Both the position numbers and the translations under genes were made by a program. Of a stretch of DNA of 64,000 nucleotides, positions 36,431 through 47,399 are shown piece by piece. Location: positions 2,294,001 to 2,358,000 of the forward strand of contig NC_026507.1 in assembly GCF_000182925.2 (NCBI RefSeq), written 5' to 3'. Each line of letters starts with the position of its first letter. Within the stretch, counting starts at the first letter, position 1. Origin of the DNA: Neurospora crassa OR74A (Eukaryota > Ascomycota > Sordariomycetes > Sordariales > Sordariaceae). Below the pieces are notes generated by a model that saw only the letters and a list, made by a program, of their open reading frames with translations, was not told where the DNA came from and searched no databases.

Positions 36431-37929
36431 GGAGTTATTTAAATTGTAGTTATAGTAAGAACCGAAAAATACTATTTAACGAGCGTTTAATTACATTTAA
36501 GAAGCTATTCGAATAGTTCTATTATACGAATTTAGTTTATAGTAATTTTATAATATTATTAAATTTAATTATTATTTGTAAGGGGGCGGCCGGGAGGGTC
36601 GATAGTTATAGGACTATTAGGAATAGAATTACTATTATTAGAATTAGAGACTATATAAGTAGGAGTAGTAAAACTATTATTACTAAATATAATATATATA
36701 GGAGTAATAGTACTATTATTAGAATTAAATATAATCCGAACCGGGTTTATAGTACTATTGCCGGAGAGAGAAGGGATACGACCGTAGTGAGTATTTCTTA
36801 CGATTAATTTATAGTAACCCTTTTACTGGAAGTTGGCGATATTATAATTAATAGTACGGGGAAGATGCTTATAGTTGGTAGGTAGTTTATTACGTTTTAA
36901 ACGAATATATATACAATAGGTAAAATCGTTAGTAGTATAAACAAAAGTATTTAAATTGAATTCGAACTTATTTAATTACTTAATACTATAGTAATAATTG
37001 CTGCCTAAATAGCGTTATAAGTATTATATAGGCCTATAGGAATATCTAGTATATATATTTTATAAGTATAGGAGTAGGTAGTATTCTAGGTACCGCTAGT
37101 TAGGATAGAAGTTAAATAATAATAAAGGAAAGGAAATATAGGGAATAAAAAATTTATTAATCGCCGAAATAAAGTAGATCTTTTTAGTAATAATTTTATA
37201 AAAATTATTAGGAGAATTAGGTTTATTATTGCGCGGGACGGAGGCGAGATTTAGAGTATGGTAAAGGTAAGGAATTTTATAAATAATATTAATTAAATTA
37301 GTATAAGGGTTAAAGAGAATAAAAAAGGATATTATACCAGTTTGGGGGAGGATAATTATTAAGGAAGTTACAAAGGGTATAAATAAGGAACGTAGGCTCT
37401 AGAAGTATAATTATAGGGGATATAGGGCTTAGGGATATATTAGGGGAGGGACCTTCTATATTGGAGGTTAAATCGATTGGATTGGGGCGATAATAGCTGG
37501 AGGAAGCTATTTTATTGGAAGGTATAATAGGGAGGAAGGAGAAGAAGGATTAAAAAGGAGCGCTATATAGGGGATTATATAAATAAGGGAAGGGGGTTTT
37601 TATATTATTGTAAATAGATATAAATTTGTAGGGTAGTAGAATAAATAATAGAAAGGAGGTATTTATAAATAGGGTAAGGAGGCGGAGAGGTAGAGTAATA
37701 AACGGGGAGATAGGACGGGGAAGTAGGAAGAAGGCGGAGGAAGGAGCGGTAGGGAGTAAAATAGAAAGGTAGTAAAGGAAGCGGTGCGCTTAGTCTAGTC
37801 CTATTCTTATTGTCCTTATTATTTTAGTATTGGAATAATGTAGCGGTGGAAGAGACGAGATTAGTTCGTTATAGCGGTAGGTGAGAATTATTATAATTAT
37901 AAGTAAAGTAGGAGCGGCGTGGAGAACTA

Positions 37930-38054
37930 CGACCGAGATAGAGCTAGGGGTTTTCATCCGGCGGTGCTTAACACCGTACGGTTTTCCCCTCTAGAGAATT
38001 GGAGAAGGACCCTATACTAATAAGGCGCTATAGTTATAGTATAGGGAATAAGAC
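37930..38054 (+). other. LINE 2 conserved, structured 3' tail
   Basis: Same tail as LINE 1. The hairpin CGGTG-CTTAA-CACCG (37962-37976) is perfect here, and the terminal stem is CCCTATAC with GTATAGGG, both arms changed relative to LINE 1 so that pairing is kept. Confidence 0.75.
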
Positions 38055-38061
38055 TATTAAT

Positions 38062-38076
38062 TAACCTTCTAGTCCT
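38062..38076. repeat. Target-site duplication, right copy, LINE 2
   Basis: Identical to 34503-34517. Confidence 0.88.
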
Positions 38077-39950
38077 ATTAGTATACGTTTAATTAGACTT
38101 TCCCTAAAACGTTCGCCATGCTATAATAGCTTTAATTAATTATTTAATAATGTATCGTCGCCTTATATATATAGGTAAAGAGTAGGTTTTTAAAGTTTGC
38201 GAAGTAGCCGGTATTAAATTAAGTAATACCTAAGACTATTTTTGTGAGGTATGTGTTAAAGTTAAGGTTTACGATGTAATCCCTAAAATCGCTAGTAAAG
38301 TGATGATTTAACCGATGGTTTATATTTATATCGATGTCGTTTCCTATACTCTCCCTGGCTATAAAGGCTATAGATATATGATTTATTTTATTAATTAGGT
38401 TACCGGCTTCTATTGGGTAAGGTTTATGGTTAATAAGGGCGATGCCTTTGTATAGATTAAAGAGTTTAAGAAATGGGTTGAGTTTCAAAGCGGTTTTAAG
38501 ATCAGGGTATTTGGCTTTGACGGTGGCCTAGAGTTTGGTTTTAGTATTAAAGAATTTTAATGAAGTAAAATAGTCGATTGGGTACGTATAGAAGGCGTGG
38601 AGTTATTGAAGTTAATACCCTATACCCTATAGATGTAAGGAAAGATCGAGAGAGTTGGTACTATTATTATGTAACGCGTTAGAGTTCTAATAATAGATTT
38701 TAGTATCCTAGAATATTTATGGCCTTTTGTTATTAATTACGTTGTTAGAGTACTTAATTTACTCCCTTCTAAAGTTAACATTGGAGGTAAGAGTTTATGG
38801 GAGCTGCTCGCTGAGGCGGCCAACTTCCTAGACGAAATTAAGTAATTATATTTTAAGTACTTGAGGTTTTACTTCTGTACGGCTTATTATTTTATTAAGT
38901 TAGAAAAGCGATTATAAGGCGATAAATTTCGTGCTAGAGCTTAGAAGGGTTATTTTATTAGATTTGACGATATTTATAATCGTATTATATTTATTTAGAA
39001 TTTCTATACTAGTGAGATTGTTAGAGTTAGTGCGGTAATCTTCTTTAAAGAAGACCCGGTTAATTATAAGAATCTAGTATATAGTAGTAACGGTAAGGTT
39101 ATTAAATATTATATTATCTTTTTAGATTAGATAGTCGATGAAATTAATAAGGTAGTAGATAGCGGTTACTAAATCTAGGTTAAAGTAGATAGTACAATTC
39201 TATAGCTATATTTATAGAAAGTAATCGAATTACCCTAATAAGAAGAAGTTAAAAAGATATGGGAGACAACGATTATATTACTAATCTCGCTAAAGGTTAT
39301 ACTAATACCCTTAGTTGCAACGGTTATTGTAATTGCTCTAATCAATCCGATTACCCTAGTTAATTCGACTATTTTAATCGCTTTAACGATTTTAGTAACT
39401 ACGGTACCTCTATTAAATATTCTATTCAATACGGTACTACTAGTATTATTATTACTAATACCGACCCCGTTGCCGACTTTAGCTCTAGAAACCTTACTAG
39501 CGCGCTCGTTGCTAAATCTGCTATAATATTAATTATTAAGTTCGCCGGTTAGAGAGACTATCGAATATAACGATAACCTTCTTAATTTTAAAGATTTTAA
39601 TAAAGAAGACCCTATACCCTACGGCCGCGACCGACGCAATTTTAATAAACTAACCATATATATTACTTTAAGTATTCTATTACCTAATAATCTTTAATAA
39701 CCTACTTCAATAGTTCAATTGCCGCCGATAAGTATACTAAACCCTACTAGGACGCGATAATATACCCTATTATTGGTATTACGAATTAGTAACCTATAAC
39801 TTCGACCGAACTTAGAAAAATAAGTCCCGAATCTAGACCCTTTAAACCCGAATTCGGGCTTTCCGATTTTGAATTCGGACCCTACAATAATTCTATTAGA
39901 CCCTATAAATTAATAATTTATATAGGTATAGCTAGGATAAGGAAGCTAAC
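38077..39950 (+). pseudogene. Copia 2 integrase, degenerate
   Basis: Continuation after LINE 2. The pre-integrase block is EVAGIKLS (about 38200), the first catalytic Asp lies in YIDVVSYTLPGYKGYRYMI (about 38328-38382), and FGFDGGLEFG (about 38511-38540) corresponds to LNGGPEFG of Copia 1 and retains the second Asp. A WPFVINYVV block is near 38715-38745 and GYFIRFDDIY near 38950-38975. 39150-39950 is a Ser/Thr/Pro-rich linker before RT, typical of Copia polyproteins. Confidence 0.82.
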
Positions 39951-39959
39951 CCTCTAAAT

Positions 39960-41850
39960 TTAGTTTATAATTAAATATAGAGGTAAATGAAGGTAGACTT
40001 CGCTGTACTATAGTTAAGCTAGTAGATTTTAAATATAGTATTTAAAGGGTAAAAAATAGTAATAGTAATATTGTTTAAAATTCGGTGGATTTATTTAATA
40101 ATTTTTATAGTATAATAGAGGGACGTTTCGTTAGACGTATACCTATCTACTGTTTTACTGTTATTAATGTTGATTATGATATGGTAATTATCGTTGTTAG
40201 TAAGGTTTAACGATTTATATTAAAGAATTATTGAGTTGTACGTAGATAAAGCAACTTTAAGTTATATTAGTTATTGGCTATGAAAAAGTAAGTTAAAGTA
40301 TTCGAAGATAGGGGAGTTTATACTTTAGTCCCTAGATCTCTAGATATAGAAGTCCTACTTGGTAAATAGGTATACGATGAGAAGTACGATATTGATATTA
40401 AAGATTAGAAAGTTAGAGCTAGATGGGTAGTTTGTAGTAATTTCGAATAAGGTAATTGGGTAGTACAAGATATTTATATAGTGGTGGCCTACTTAGTTAG
40501 TATTAGATTGTTTTTGGCGATAATAGCTATAAATGATTATAAGTACTATTAATTCGATTTTAATACCGTTTTCTTGAATGCCTCTATTCCTAACGATACC
40601 TAGTATTACGTTGAGTAGCCGATAGTACTTGAGAAGATTATATCTGGTTATAGTAAAGAAGATATAGTATATTAGTTTACTAAAGTACTTTATAGTCTTA
40701 AACGTTCCCTACTTTATTAGTTTAATACCCTTATTCTAGTACTTAAAGAAGCTGGATTTATACTAATCTTTGTAGACTCCTACTTGCTTACTAACAAAGC
40801 GTTGGGCGTACTATTAGTTCTATACGTTAACTACTTCCTTATCGCCGCGCCGACTATAACTATTATTAATAAAGTTAAAGACTAGCTCGCTAACTATTTT
40901 AAACTTAAAGAATTAGGATAAGTATATATATTCCTAAGCTATAATATTGTAAGGGACCGCTAGATTCGTATAGTCTTTATATCCCAATAGTAATATATTA
41001 AATTGGTTATTACTAAATTTAATAACGGTAAATTCTATAGTATTAAAATACTATAGCTACCGGACTATAAGATCTATGGGGGTAACAATATATTACTAGA
41101 GGAAGCTAAATCTTACCCTAAGAAGACTAGTTCCTTAAATTGGATTTCAATGAGTACCCGGCCAGATATTGCCTTTATTATTATTAAGCTCTTAGAGGGT
41201 ATTAAAAAGCCTATTGACTATTACTTTATTATTATAAAGTATTTATAGCGATATCTATTTGAGTACCCCAATTTAAGTATTAAATTAGGCGGTATACTCT
41301 TACTATTAATAGCCCCGTCCTTCTATACGTATATAGACGCCTCCTTTACTAACAATATTCCTTTAAGGAAGAATATAGTTAGCTACATCGTATTTTTTAC
41401 TTATAGCCCCGTCCTTTAGAAGTTTAAACGATAGAATCTCGTTACAATTAGTATAATAGAAGTAGAGTTTACTAATCTAATTCCAATAGCTAAGGCTCTC
41501 GATTGGGTTGGTAGTATGCTTGATAATTTGAACGTAAATCTGGGATTTCACAAGATCAACAAGATCCTTTATATAGATAGCAGTAACGCCAAAGACCGGA
41601 TTCTCAACCCCAACTTACCAGCCAGAAATCGATATATCGATATATAATATAAATAATTAATTTAAGAGGTAGTAGATAGGAAGGCATTTGCAATTAAGTA
41701 TTTGCCGAGTAACGAAATACCAACTAACGGTCTAATAAAGTTATTGAAGCTAAATAAGTACGCTAGATTTATTAAATTAATGGGTATAGTCTAGAAGAAG
41801 GTTCCCTAGGCTTGAAATATCGTCAATACTATAAAAGATATTACAATATA
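39960..41850 (+). pseudogene. Copia 2 reverse transcriptase and RNase H, degenerate
   Basis: The RT block RARWVVCSNFEQGNW is at about 40416-40460, YYQFDFNTVFLNAS near 40540-40580, and YVDD has decayed to LYVNY near 40820-40838. RNase H has ASFTNNIPLRKN (about 41340-41375), where the ADD pair of Copia 1 has become TNN, and IIEVEFTNL (about 41450-41480). 41480-41850 reads LDNLNVNLGFHKINKILYIDS, better preserved than in Copia 1. Confidence 0.88.
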
Positions 41851-41904
41851 AATAGTATACAGAGGTTTAGACACTCTTTGGCAGTCTTCCAGTCTATAGG
41901 GGTG

Positions 41905-42079
41905 TATTGGTGGGTCTCTAGCATTCACTGAGTACAGCATTTACTAGGCCCAAACCCTACTCTATGCCCTGCCCAAACCGCACTATATCTAGCCTTCCAG
42001 ACTCTGCCAGTCTCCCTCTCTCTCCATAGCACACTCAATCAACCACATTCAACTGCTTGATTTCGTTGGTGATCTCACA
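41905..42079 (+). repeat. Copia 2 right LTR
   Basis: 175 bp, TATTGGTGGG to GATCTCACA, preceded by a TAGGGGTG purine tract (41897-41904). Confidence 0.92.
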
Positions 42080-42084
42080 TTATT
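42080..42084. repeat. Target-site duplication, right copy, Copia 2
   Basis: TTATT, identical to 32464-32468. Confidence 0.85.
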
Positions 42085-42182
42085 GGATGTTGCGTGTATT
42101 GAAAAGACGAAATTTGCGGGTAAAAACGAAATTTACAATATTAAGTATCATTAGCTGAACCGCCCCAGTTTTCTGGCAAAGT

Positions 42183-42223
42183 GCGTACCTGTAAGTTTTT
42201 GGTGCGTGTCGGCAAGTTAACTC
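42183..42223 (-). repeat. MULE right terminal inverted repeat
   Basis: Reverse complement of 29480-29520 with one mismatch; followed by AAAATTTA (42224-42231), the probable right target duplication. Confidence 0.9.
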
Positions 42224-42231
42224 AAAATTTA

Positions 42232-42740
42232 CTAAAAAAAAAAAAAAAAAAAGAAAGGAGTTTAATTCGACTTATTCCGCATACCCTAGTCGAATACCTT
42301 ATAGTATACTTTTTTTTTAGAATAACCGTTAATAGTACTAAAAGATAGTACGTCTTACAGCGGTCTTACATCTCCTATTCCCTAAGTCGGCTATATACGT
42401 AGTTAATACTAGAAACTTATAGCGGACAAAATTAGAAGATGAGAAGAATTTAAAAGAGGTTAGTAGTATAATAATTAAGTATTTAAAGAAGAAATCAAGT
42501 ACAAGTAGGGAATTAAACGCGTAAATTCTCTAAACTTATACTAATAGTACTTACGGACGTCCCCTTAACTGCTATACTACGGGCGTCCCTATAGCACCCC
42601 CGGTAGGGCTAATAATAGTAAGGTAATTGGAAGTAGATTATATTACTTAATCAGAGCGTTTTAAACGTATTTGCTAAGTCTAATTGGGTTTATAAGCAAG
42701 ATAATAGAAAGATTCGCGGAAGGGGTTAGATCTAATAATA
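42232..42740 (+). pseudogene. Unrecognised degenerate frame right of the MULE; A19 run
   Basis: Opens with 19 consecutive A (42234-42252). A frame rich in Arg, Gln, Leu and Ser (LVEYLIVYFFFRIT..., then MRRIQKRLVVQQLSIQRRN if stops are read as Gln) runs to about 42740. It may be the other half of the frame at 29081-29479. No domain recognised. Confidence 0.35.
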
Positions 42741-42744
42741 TTTT

Positions 42745-42960
42745 AGCTAGTATTTTGCCCCTGAATGCGAATTGGAGTTGCTAAGAGCCTTCCCGTACTT
42801 CCCGTCTTGGCACTGGCGCTAACAAAAATTGGCGGCGATTGATTGGGTGCATCCAAGCTCCATGTAGGTCCAACTTTTCGCTTTTGATGTTCACACCCAT
42901 GGGCGTTTCTCTGTCTTCCTTGGCCACATTCAGGCTCCGGCCAAGGAAACTGTATTTTTA
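42745..42960. other. GC-normal, RIP-free island with 10-bp inverted repeat
   Basis: About 215 bp in which CA and TG dinucleotides are frequent, in sharp contrast to both sides. TTCCTTGGCC (42916-42925) and GGCCAAGGAA (42939-42948) form a perfect 10-bp stem with a 13-base loop near its right edge. The minus strand is open over most of it (SFLGRSLNVAKEDRETPMGV) but has no recognised homolog. It may be unique sequence, a fragment of another element's end, or a non-coding element with a terminal hairpin. Confidence 0.5.
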
Positions 42961-43882
42961 ACGAATAAACTAATATTCGTATTAATAAAATTAATTAATT
43001 TATATTTACTACTATTAAATCCACTTCCTACTCTATAAACTATTTTAAATTATAATTACTATAAATATCACCCTATCTAACTATATGCGTATAAATATAA
43101 TTAATATTATTATTTAAATAGAAGGCTTAGGTTCTACAAAGAGGAAGTAGAAACCCGCCTCTTTAGCGAAGAGGACTATTAATTTTGAAGGTTATTAAAA
43201 TAATACCCGTAATAATTTTTATAAAGATAAATATTACAACTATAAGCAAGAGTAATATATAGAATAGCCCGCTAGTAGTACGCCTATATCGCCTACTAAT
43301 ATAAATTATATTTGACTTATATAAGTACCTAATTATATATAAGTATTTAATTATACCTAATAGCGCTTGGATATTGCCGGTACTTATAAATAAACTCTCA
43401 AAGTATAGGACTAAATAAATTTATAGTCCAAATTTCCGTCGGTTAATAATATTAATATTTTCGATAGGGTTAGCACTATATTAACTTACCGGCTAGACCG
43501 AACCCTCGTACCGTAGTCAAAAAAACTCTAAAAAAGCATTACGCCGAATTAAGTACAATTACTTCAACTGATCTCTTAACCAAAGATTCCCAAGCAATAA
43601 ACTATTAACCACCCTATCAACCGCTCCATCGGCTAATACCCTATTAACCCATTCCTACCCCTAATATAATATTATATAACTATTATAAGCAATAATATTA
43701 ATAATAATATACAGATTAAAATACTATACTTCGCCCAGACCTTTTATAGGACCTATTAAGCTTTTTATTTAATATTAAGGATAGTAATATACCGAATAAT
43801 AACGATTTTTAGAAATACTAAACTTAGTTACTAAACTACTAGCTACTTCCCCCCCAGCATCCCTAATAACAATTACCCTCTA

Positions 43883-44096
43883 ATTATAGTTATAATTAAA
43901 GCCGGTTTCTCCCTCCTCCTAATTAAGGCCAATTCCCCCCTCTACTTATTAGATATAGTCCCGGTTAAAGCTAATTTCTCCTTCCTCCTAGTTAAAGCCA
44001 GTTTTTCCCTCCTCCCGGTTAAGGCCAATTCCCCCCTCCGCTTACTAATTGTAGCTAATTTCCCCCTCCTCCTAATTAAAGCCAATTCCCCTCTTA
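43883..44096. repeat. Minisatellite, GTTAAAGCCAATTTCTCCCTCCTCC-like units
   Basis: Six to seven imperfect copies of a ~27-base unit starting (G/A)TTAA(A/G)GCCAATT and ending in CCTCCTCC, with two longer spacers. On the plus strand the units read VKANFSFLL, VKASFSLLP, VKANSPLRL; the minus strand reads RREKLALT repeats without stops. It lies between the N-terminal and coiled-coil parts of B copy 1. Confidence 0.7.
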
Positions 44097-44117
44097 ATAA
44101 CTATTTTCCCCTTATAA

Positions 44118-44132
44118 TTAGCAAAATCAATA
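44118..44132. repeat. Target-site duplication, left copy, LINE tail insertion
   Basis: TTAGCAAAATCAATA, identical to 44252-44266. Confidence 0.85.
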
Positions 44133-44251
44133 ATAAAGGTCTTATTCCCTATGCTATAACTATAGCGCCTTATTGGCATGGGGTCCTTCTCCAGTTCTCT
44201 GGAGGGGAAAACCGTACGGCGTTAAGCGCCGCCGGATGAAAACCCCCAGCT
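44133..44251 (-). mobile_element. Extreme 5'-truncated LINE insertion (3' tail only)
   Basis: 44139-44251 is the reverse complement of the last 113 bp of the Tad-like LINE. 44133-44138 (CTTTAT on the minus strand) is its short variable end. It is flanked by a perfect 15-bp duplication. It is nearly free of RIP: hairpins CTCCAG/CTGGAG and GGCGCTTAACGCC-type pairing are intact. Confidence 0.9.
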
Positions 44252-44266
44252 TTAGCAAAATCAATA
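44252..44266. repeat. Target-site duplication, right copy, LINE tail insertion
   Basis: Identical to 44118-44132. Confidence 0.85.
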
Positions 44267-46453
44267 GGACTAATAAATCTAGTAGAATTAATAAAGCTAA
44301 CCAACCCTACAATAATAAAGTAAAAAGAAAATTGTACCCCCTTAGAAAAGGAAGTAACCCTCGTTTTTATAAATATATAACAATTAGAATATAACTACCG
44401 GAAGCGAATTTAGTATATAATATCTTATATCTATCGAAAAAATCAATCAGCAAATTCGTTAATGGGAGGAAAAGGCTCGCTAAGAAGCTAAGCGTATTCG
44501 TTTAACTAACGAAGCCGAACAATATCGCTTTCAAGCCGAGTAATATAGCTAAGATACTCAGCGTACCTATTTAACTAACGAAGCTAAATAACGTTATTAA
44601 ACTAAAGAAGAGAAAGTTCAATTAAATTACAAAAATTATTTTAGTAAATTACTTAAAGAAGCTAAAGACAAGGCGAGGCAAAAAAGGCACAAAGAGGCAC
44701 AATGGAAAATTAAATAAGATAAGGGCAAATTAATTAACCTTAATAATAAATTAAACGAATTTTCTAATTCAAATAAGGAACAGAAGGTAGGAGAACGCTT
44801 AATTAAGAGGATTCGTACTTTATAAGGGAGTAAGAATAAAAATAAGAGGGCGCTACTCCTATTGTTATTCTTCAATAAACTGAAACCTAAATCTAATATA
44901 ACGCCTAATACTAAGAAGCCGCCTACTACAACTATTGAGAGCTAGACTAGGCATTTAGCAATAGGTATTGAAGGTATATTTCTAGTTATTAAAGCCGGGG
45001 AATAAAAAGAAGATAATAAGGGTAACCTTAGTAATATTAGTACTCCTAGTCCTTCTAATACTCCTAGTCTATCTAGTACCTTCAATAATCAAAATCTTAG
45101 TAACTTTAATAATACTCTTAGTCCCTTCAATAACGAAGAATTTAGTCCTTCTAATACTCCTTATAGTCCTTTTAATACTCCTAATCTATTTAGTACCTTT
45201 AATAATTAGGATTTTAGCGACTTTAATACTTCTAGTCCTCCTAGTCTATCTAATCCATTTAGTTGTAGTGGTAGTAGCCGTAGTGGCTGTAGTAGCCGAT
45301 AGTTAGAAATATTTATTCGTAGTAGTTATAGCTGTAGTAGTAGTAGTAGTTCAAATATTAGAAATCGCTGAAAGTATAATAGTATTAGGCGTTTAGATGA
45401 TATATACCTAGAGTATTTCTATAAACTAACCCGTATTAGTCTTTAGAATTTTTGAGAGACTAGTGTACCTTCCCGTCTATAATACAACCCTATTACCGAC
45501 GACTACTATTATATCTCTAACCCCAATTTCCTATTAACTCCTTTATATACCGATATTCCTCGAAGTATTACCGTACCGAAGGATAATCTAACTATTATTA
45601 ACGAAATTAATAAGGAAGTTTAATAATTATTATTCTTATTCTATTATAATTAGTTCGCTAGCTCTATTATTAAACAGGTTTACAATTTCTAAATCGACCC
45701 TCGAAATAGTAAATTCAAGAACCTTCGCTAATATACTTTAAATACTCATCGGACCTCAAAATCCTACTACCTTATTATTACTATACAATTATTTTTTTAA
45801 TAATATAATTTTAAATAACCTGTATATTCTCAACTACAATTTAAATACTCCGAATCTATAATACAAGGTTACTTTCAAACACCTTATCCAAGATTGGATT
45901 AATAAACGCACTTTTAATTAAATCTCTTCCTACATCGCTAAATATATTAACTATAAAGCTACCTTTAATAATAAGGAATCCTTTGCTTAGTTTTAAATTA
46001 AGACCGAACTTTAGGATATAGGAGTATTGTAGCTCAAAGTTATTAAATCTAAATAGGTTATAAATATAAACTATTAATTTAGTAAAGCTTAAATTACTAA
46101 TAAAAATCTTCGCCGGGCAATATAGAAAAAGTACGAGAGCCTACCTTTCTCTCCAAGGTATAAAAGTATTCAAAGGGATTAATTTATCGATATACCTTTA
46201 GAATTCGTACCTAAAATCATCTAGCTAGTAAAAGCGCTTAATTTAAATTACTTCAAAAACACCCTTATCGATACTAATGAACTACCTCCTCTATAGAGGA
46301 CCGACAACCATCTTATGAATAGTAAATAGTACTTTATACTACATAGCAGCCGGACCCCCATCTAAGGATACCATCGCGCAATAATCCTTCGACGGTCTAG
46401 AGCTCTTTCCGGTACCTTAGTAAAAAACCGACTCAACACGGTTACTTAGAACA

Positions 46454-46472
46454 AACCGTCCCAGGACCGTAG
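46454..46472. repeat. 19-bp exact repeat, copy 1
   Basis: AACCGTCCCAGGACCGTAG, found again in the same orientation at 63498-63516, each time just past the end of a B copy. Confidence 0.7.
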
Positions 46473-47399
46473 CTTCAACCCTCATTTAACAAACACAATT
46501 AGATTCCTATACCTAATACTAGTAATCTCGGGCAAGAGTTTATACAAACTCACACTCGGTCCCGAGGGCGGGCGGTCGCCCGCTAAATATATTAGGAAAT
46601 CGCAATCAATCATACATACGAACGTATAATTAGTACCCCAAACTATACAAATTACTCTATAGACCTACTAGCTACTTGCCCCCGCCCGATCCTATTGCCC
46701 CCTACGCTCCCGCCTACCCTATTACCGCCTACCTACACCTAATCCGGCGTACCCCCCCCCCGCAATTCTAATACTATACCGCCGCCCGGCATTTCTATCT
46801 CCGTATTCCTAGTAGTTGGCGTAGCACATTGATAATACAATATAATAGTATAGAATACTATATAAGAAAATAGCAATTATTTATCTATTAAATATTATAA
46901 TTAATTAATAAGTAACGAAGTAATATATTTGTACTATATTATATTTATAATATCTAACTACGTACCGTAGAAGCTAGTATAATAACCGGGGTAGCTTAGT
47001 AAACTTCTTATATATAGGAATAATAATCTAATATAGTAATACTAGTTAGATGCGTACGTATAATAGTACGTATAGTTACTAGTATATTAGTAATTAGATT
47101 AGTAATAAAGATAAATAAAACGAGATTTTGGAAATTAGGACCGAGCCTATTATTAATACCTATTCGCTCAAACGAATATATTAGACTAGTTATATAATCT
47201 AAGATCCTAAATATAGACTTACTTATTAGAAGTATAAATAACTATTATTATATTATATACTACTAAAATTAGGTAAGACTATAAATAAGATCGGTAAATA
47301 TATAGATTAATATAGTTAAATATAATCTATATTAAAATAATATTCTAATTTACCTAAACCTAAATTAGTTAATAGTTATACTTATTATAGTCTTTAAAT
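46473..47399. other. Inter-unit region; GC-rich island 46540-46810
   Basis: GC-rich to about 46810, with GGGCGGGCGGTCGCCCGC at 46565-46582 and long C runs; it resembles the island at 331-580 in composition and in position before a Tnp2-like 3' end. 46810-47399 is AT-rich with no recognised frame, possibly the terminal part of the Tnp2-like element. Confidence 0.45.

Larger units (their letters stand above)
34518..38061 (+). mobile_element. Tad-like LINE 2, 5'-truncated
   Basis: Begins inside the RT region at the point matching about 53445 of LINE 3 and about 18885 of LINE 1, so it lacks ORF1 and the endonuclease. This is the usual result of incomplete target-primed reverse transcription. It has a 15-bp duplication and the conserved 3' tail (about 37930-38054), followed by TATTAAT. 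The first 450 bp keep much higher GC than the other two LINEs, consistent with a younger insertion. RIP is mostly C-to-T on the plus strand. Confidence 0.92.
32469..42079 (+). mobile_element. Copia-type LTR retrotransposon 2, complete ends, interrupted by LINE 2
   Basis: Two 175-bp LTRs, primer site, gag, protease, integrase, RT, RNase H and a TTATT target duplication are all in place. Without LINE 2 and its duplication it is about 6.05 kb. The LTRs differ at about a dozen positions by hand alignment, every one a transition, so the divergence reflects RIP at least in part and is not a clean age clock. RIP here is mainly C-to-T on the plus strand, unlike Copia 1. Confidence 0.93.
29480..42223. 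mobile_element. Mutator-like DNA transposon (MULE), interrupted by Copia 2
   Basis: Bounded by 41-bp terminal inverted repeats (29480-29520 and 42183-42223) with a single mismatch, starting GAG and flanked by an 8-bp duplication. Removing Copia 2 with one copy of its target duplication leaves about 3.1 kb, a normal size for an autonomous fungal MULE. The minus strand encodes a MULE-type transposase. The outer ~450 bp on the left and ~140 bp on the right are hardly mutated, while the middle is RIP-destroyed. Confidence 0.85.
43060..46450 (+). pseudogene. Unclassified repeat protein B, copy 1 (coiled coil plus conserved core)
   Basis: Read through stops as Gln, this is a long protein in three parts. 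43060-43650 has a Tyr/Gln/Thr/Pro-rich region (YIQTPNYTQVFNYTQQRLD). 44430-44880 is strongly coiled-coil-like with repeated Glu/Ala/Arg/Gln heptads (EEKARQEAKRIRLTNEAEQYR). 45010-45400 is Ser/Pro/Asn-rich, then Cys/Ser-rich. The conserved core is at 45560-46260, with FYYNQFASSIIKQV and FKHLIQDWINKRTFNQIS...VIKSK. The core aligns with 61660-62130 of copy 2 (FIYYSNQFTNQIIKQT; FEQLIKLQINIYFFQK...VIKSE). It is interrupted by a LINE tail (44139-44251) and a minisatellite. Function unknown; its position opposite a Tnp2-like gene suggests an accessory protein of a CACTA-type element. Confidence 0.5.

Noticed and set aside
29480-42223. Inverted-repeat element as PIF/Harbinger on the basis of a possible TTA duplication
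   Set aside because: The inverted repeats extend outwards past that point, an 8-bp duplication fits better, and the encoded protein has MULE-type motifs (ITYKTN block).
44173-44394. 73-codon frame starting in the LINE tail
   Set aside because: Starts in the antisense of a non-coding LINE tail and runs into B sequence in the wrong frame.
44636-44875. Minus-strand frame over the B copy 1 coiled coil
   Set aside because: Antisense shadow of a Lys/Glu-rich heptad region.
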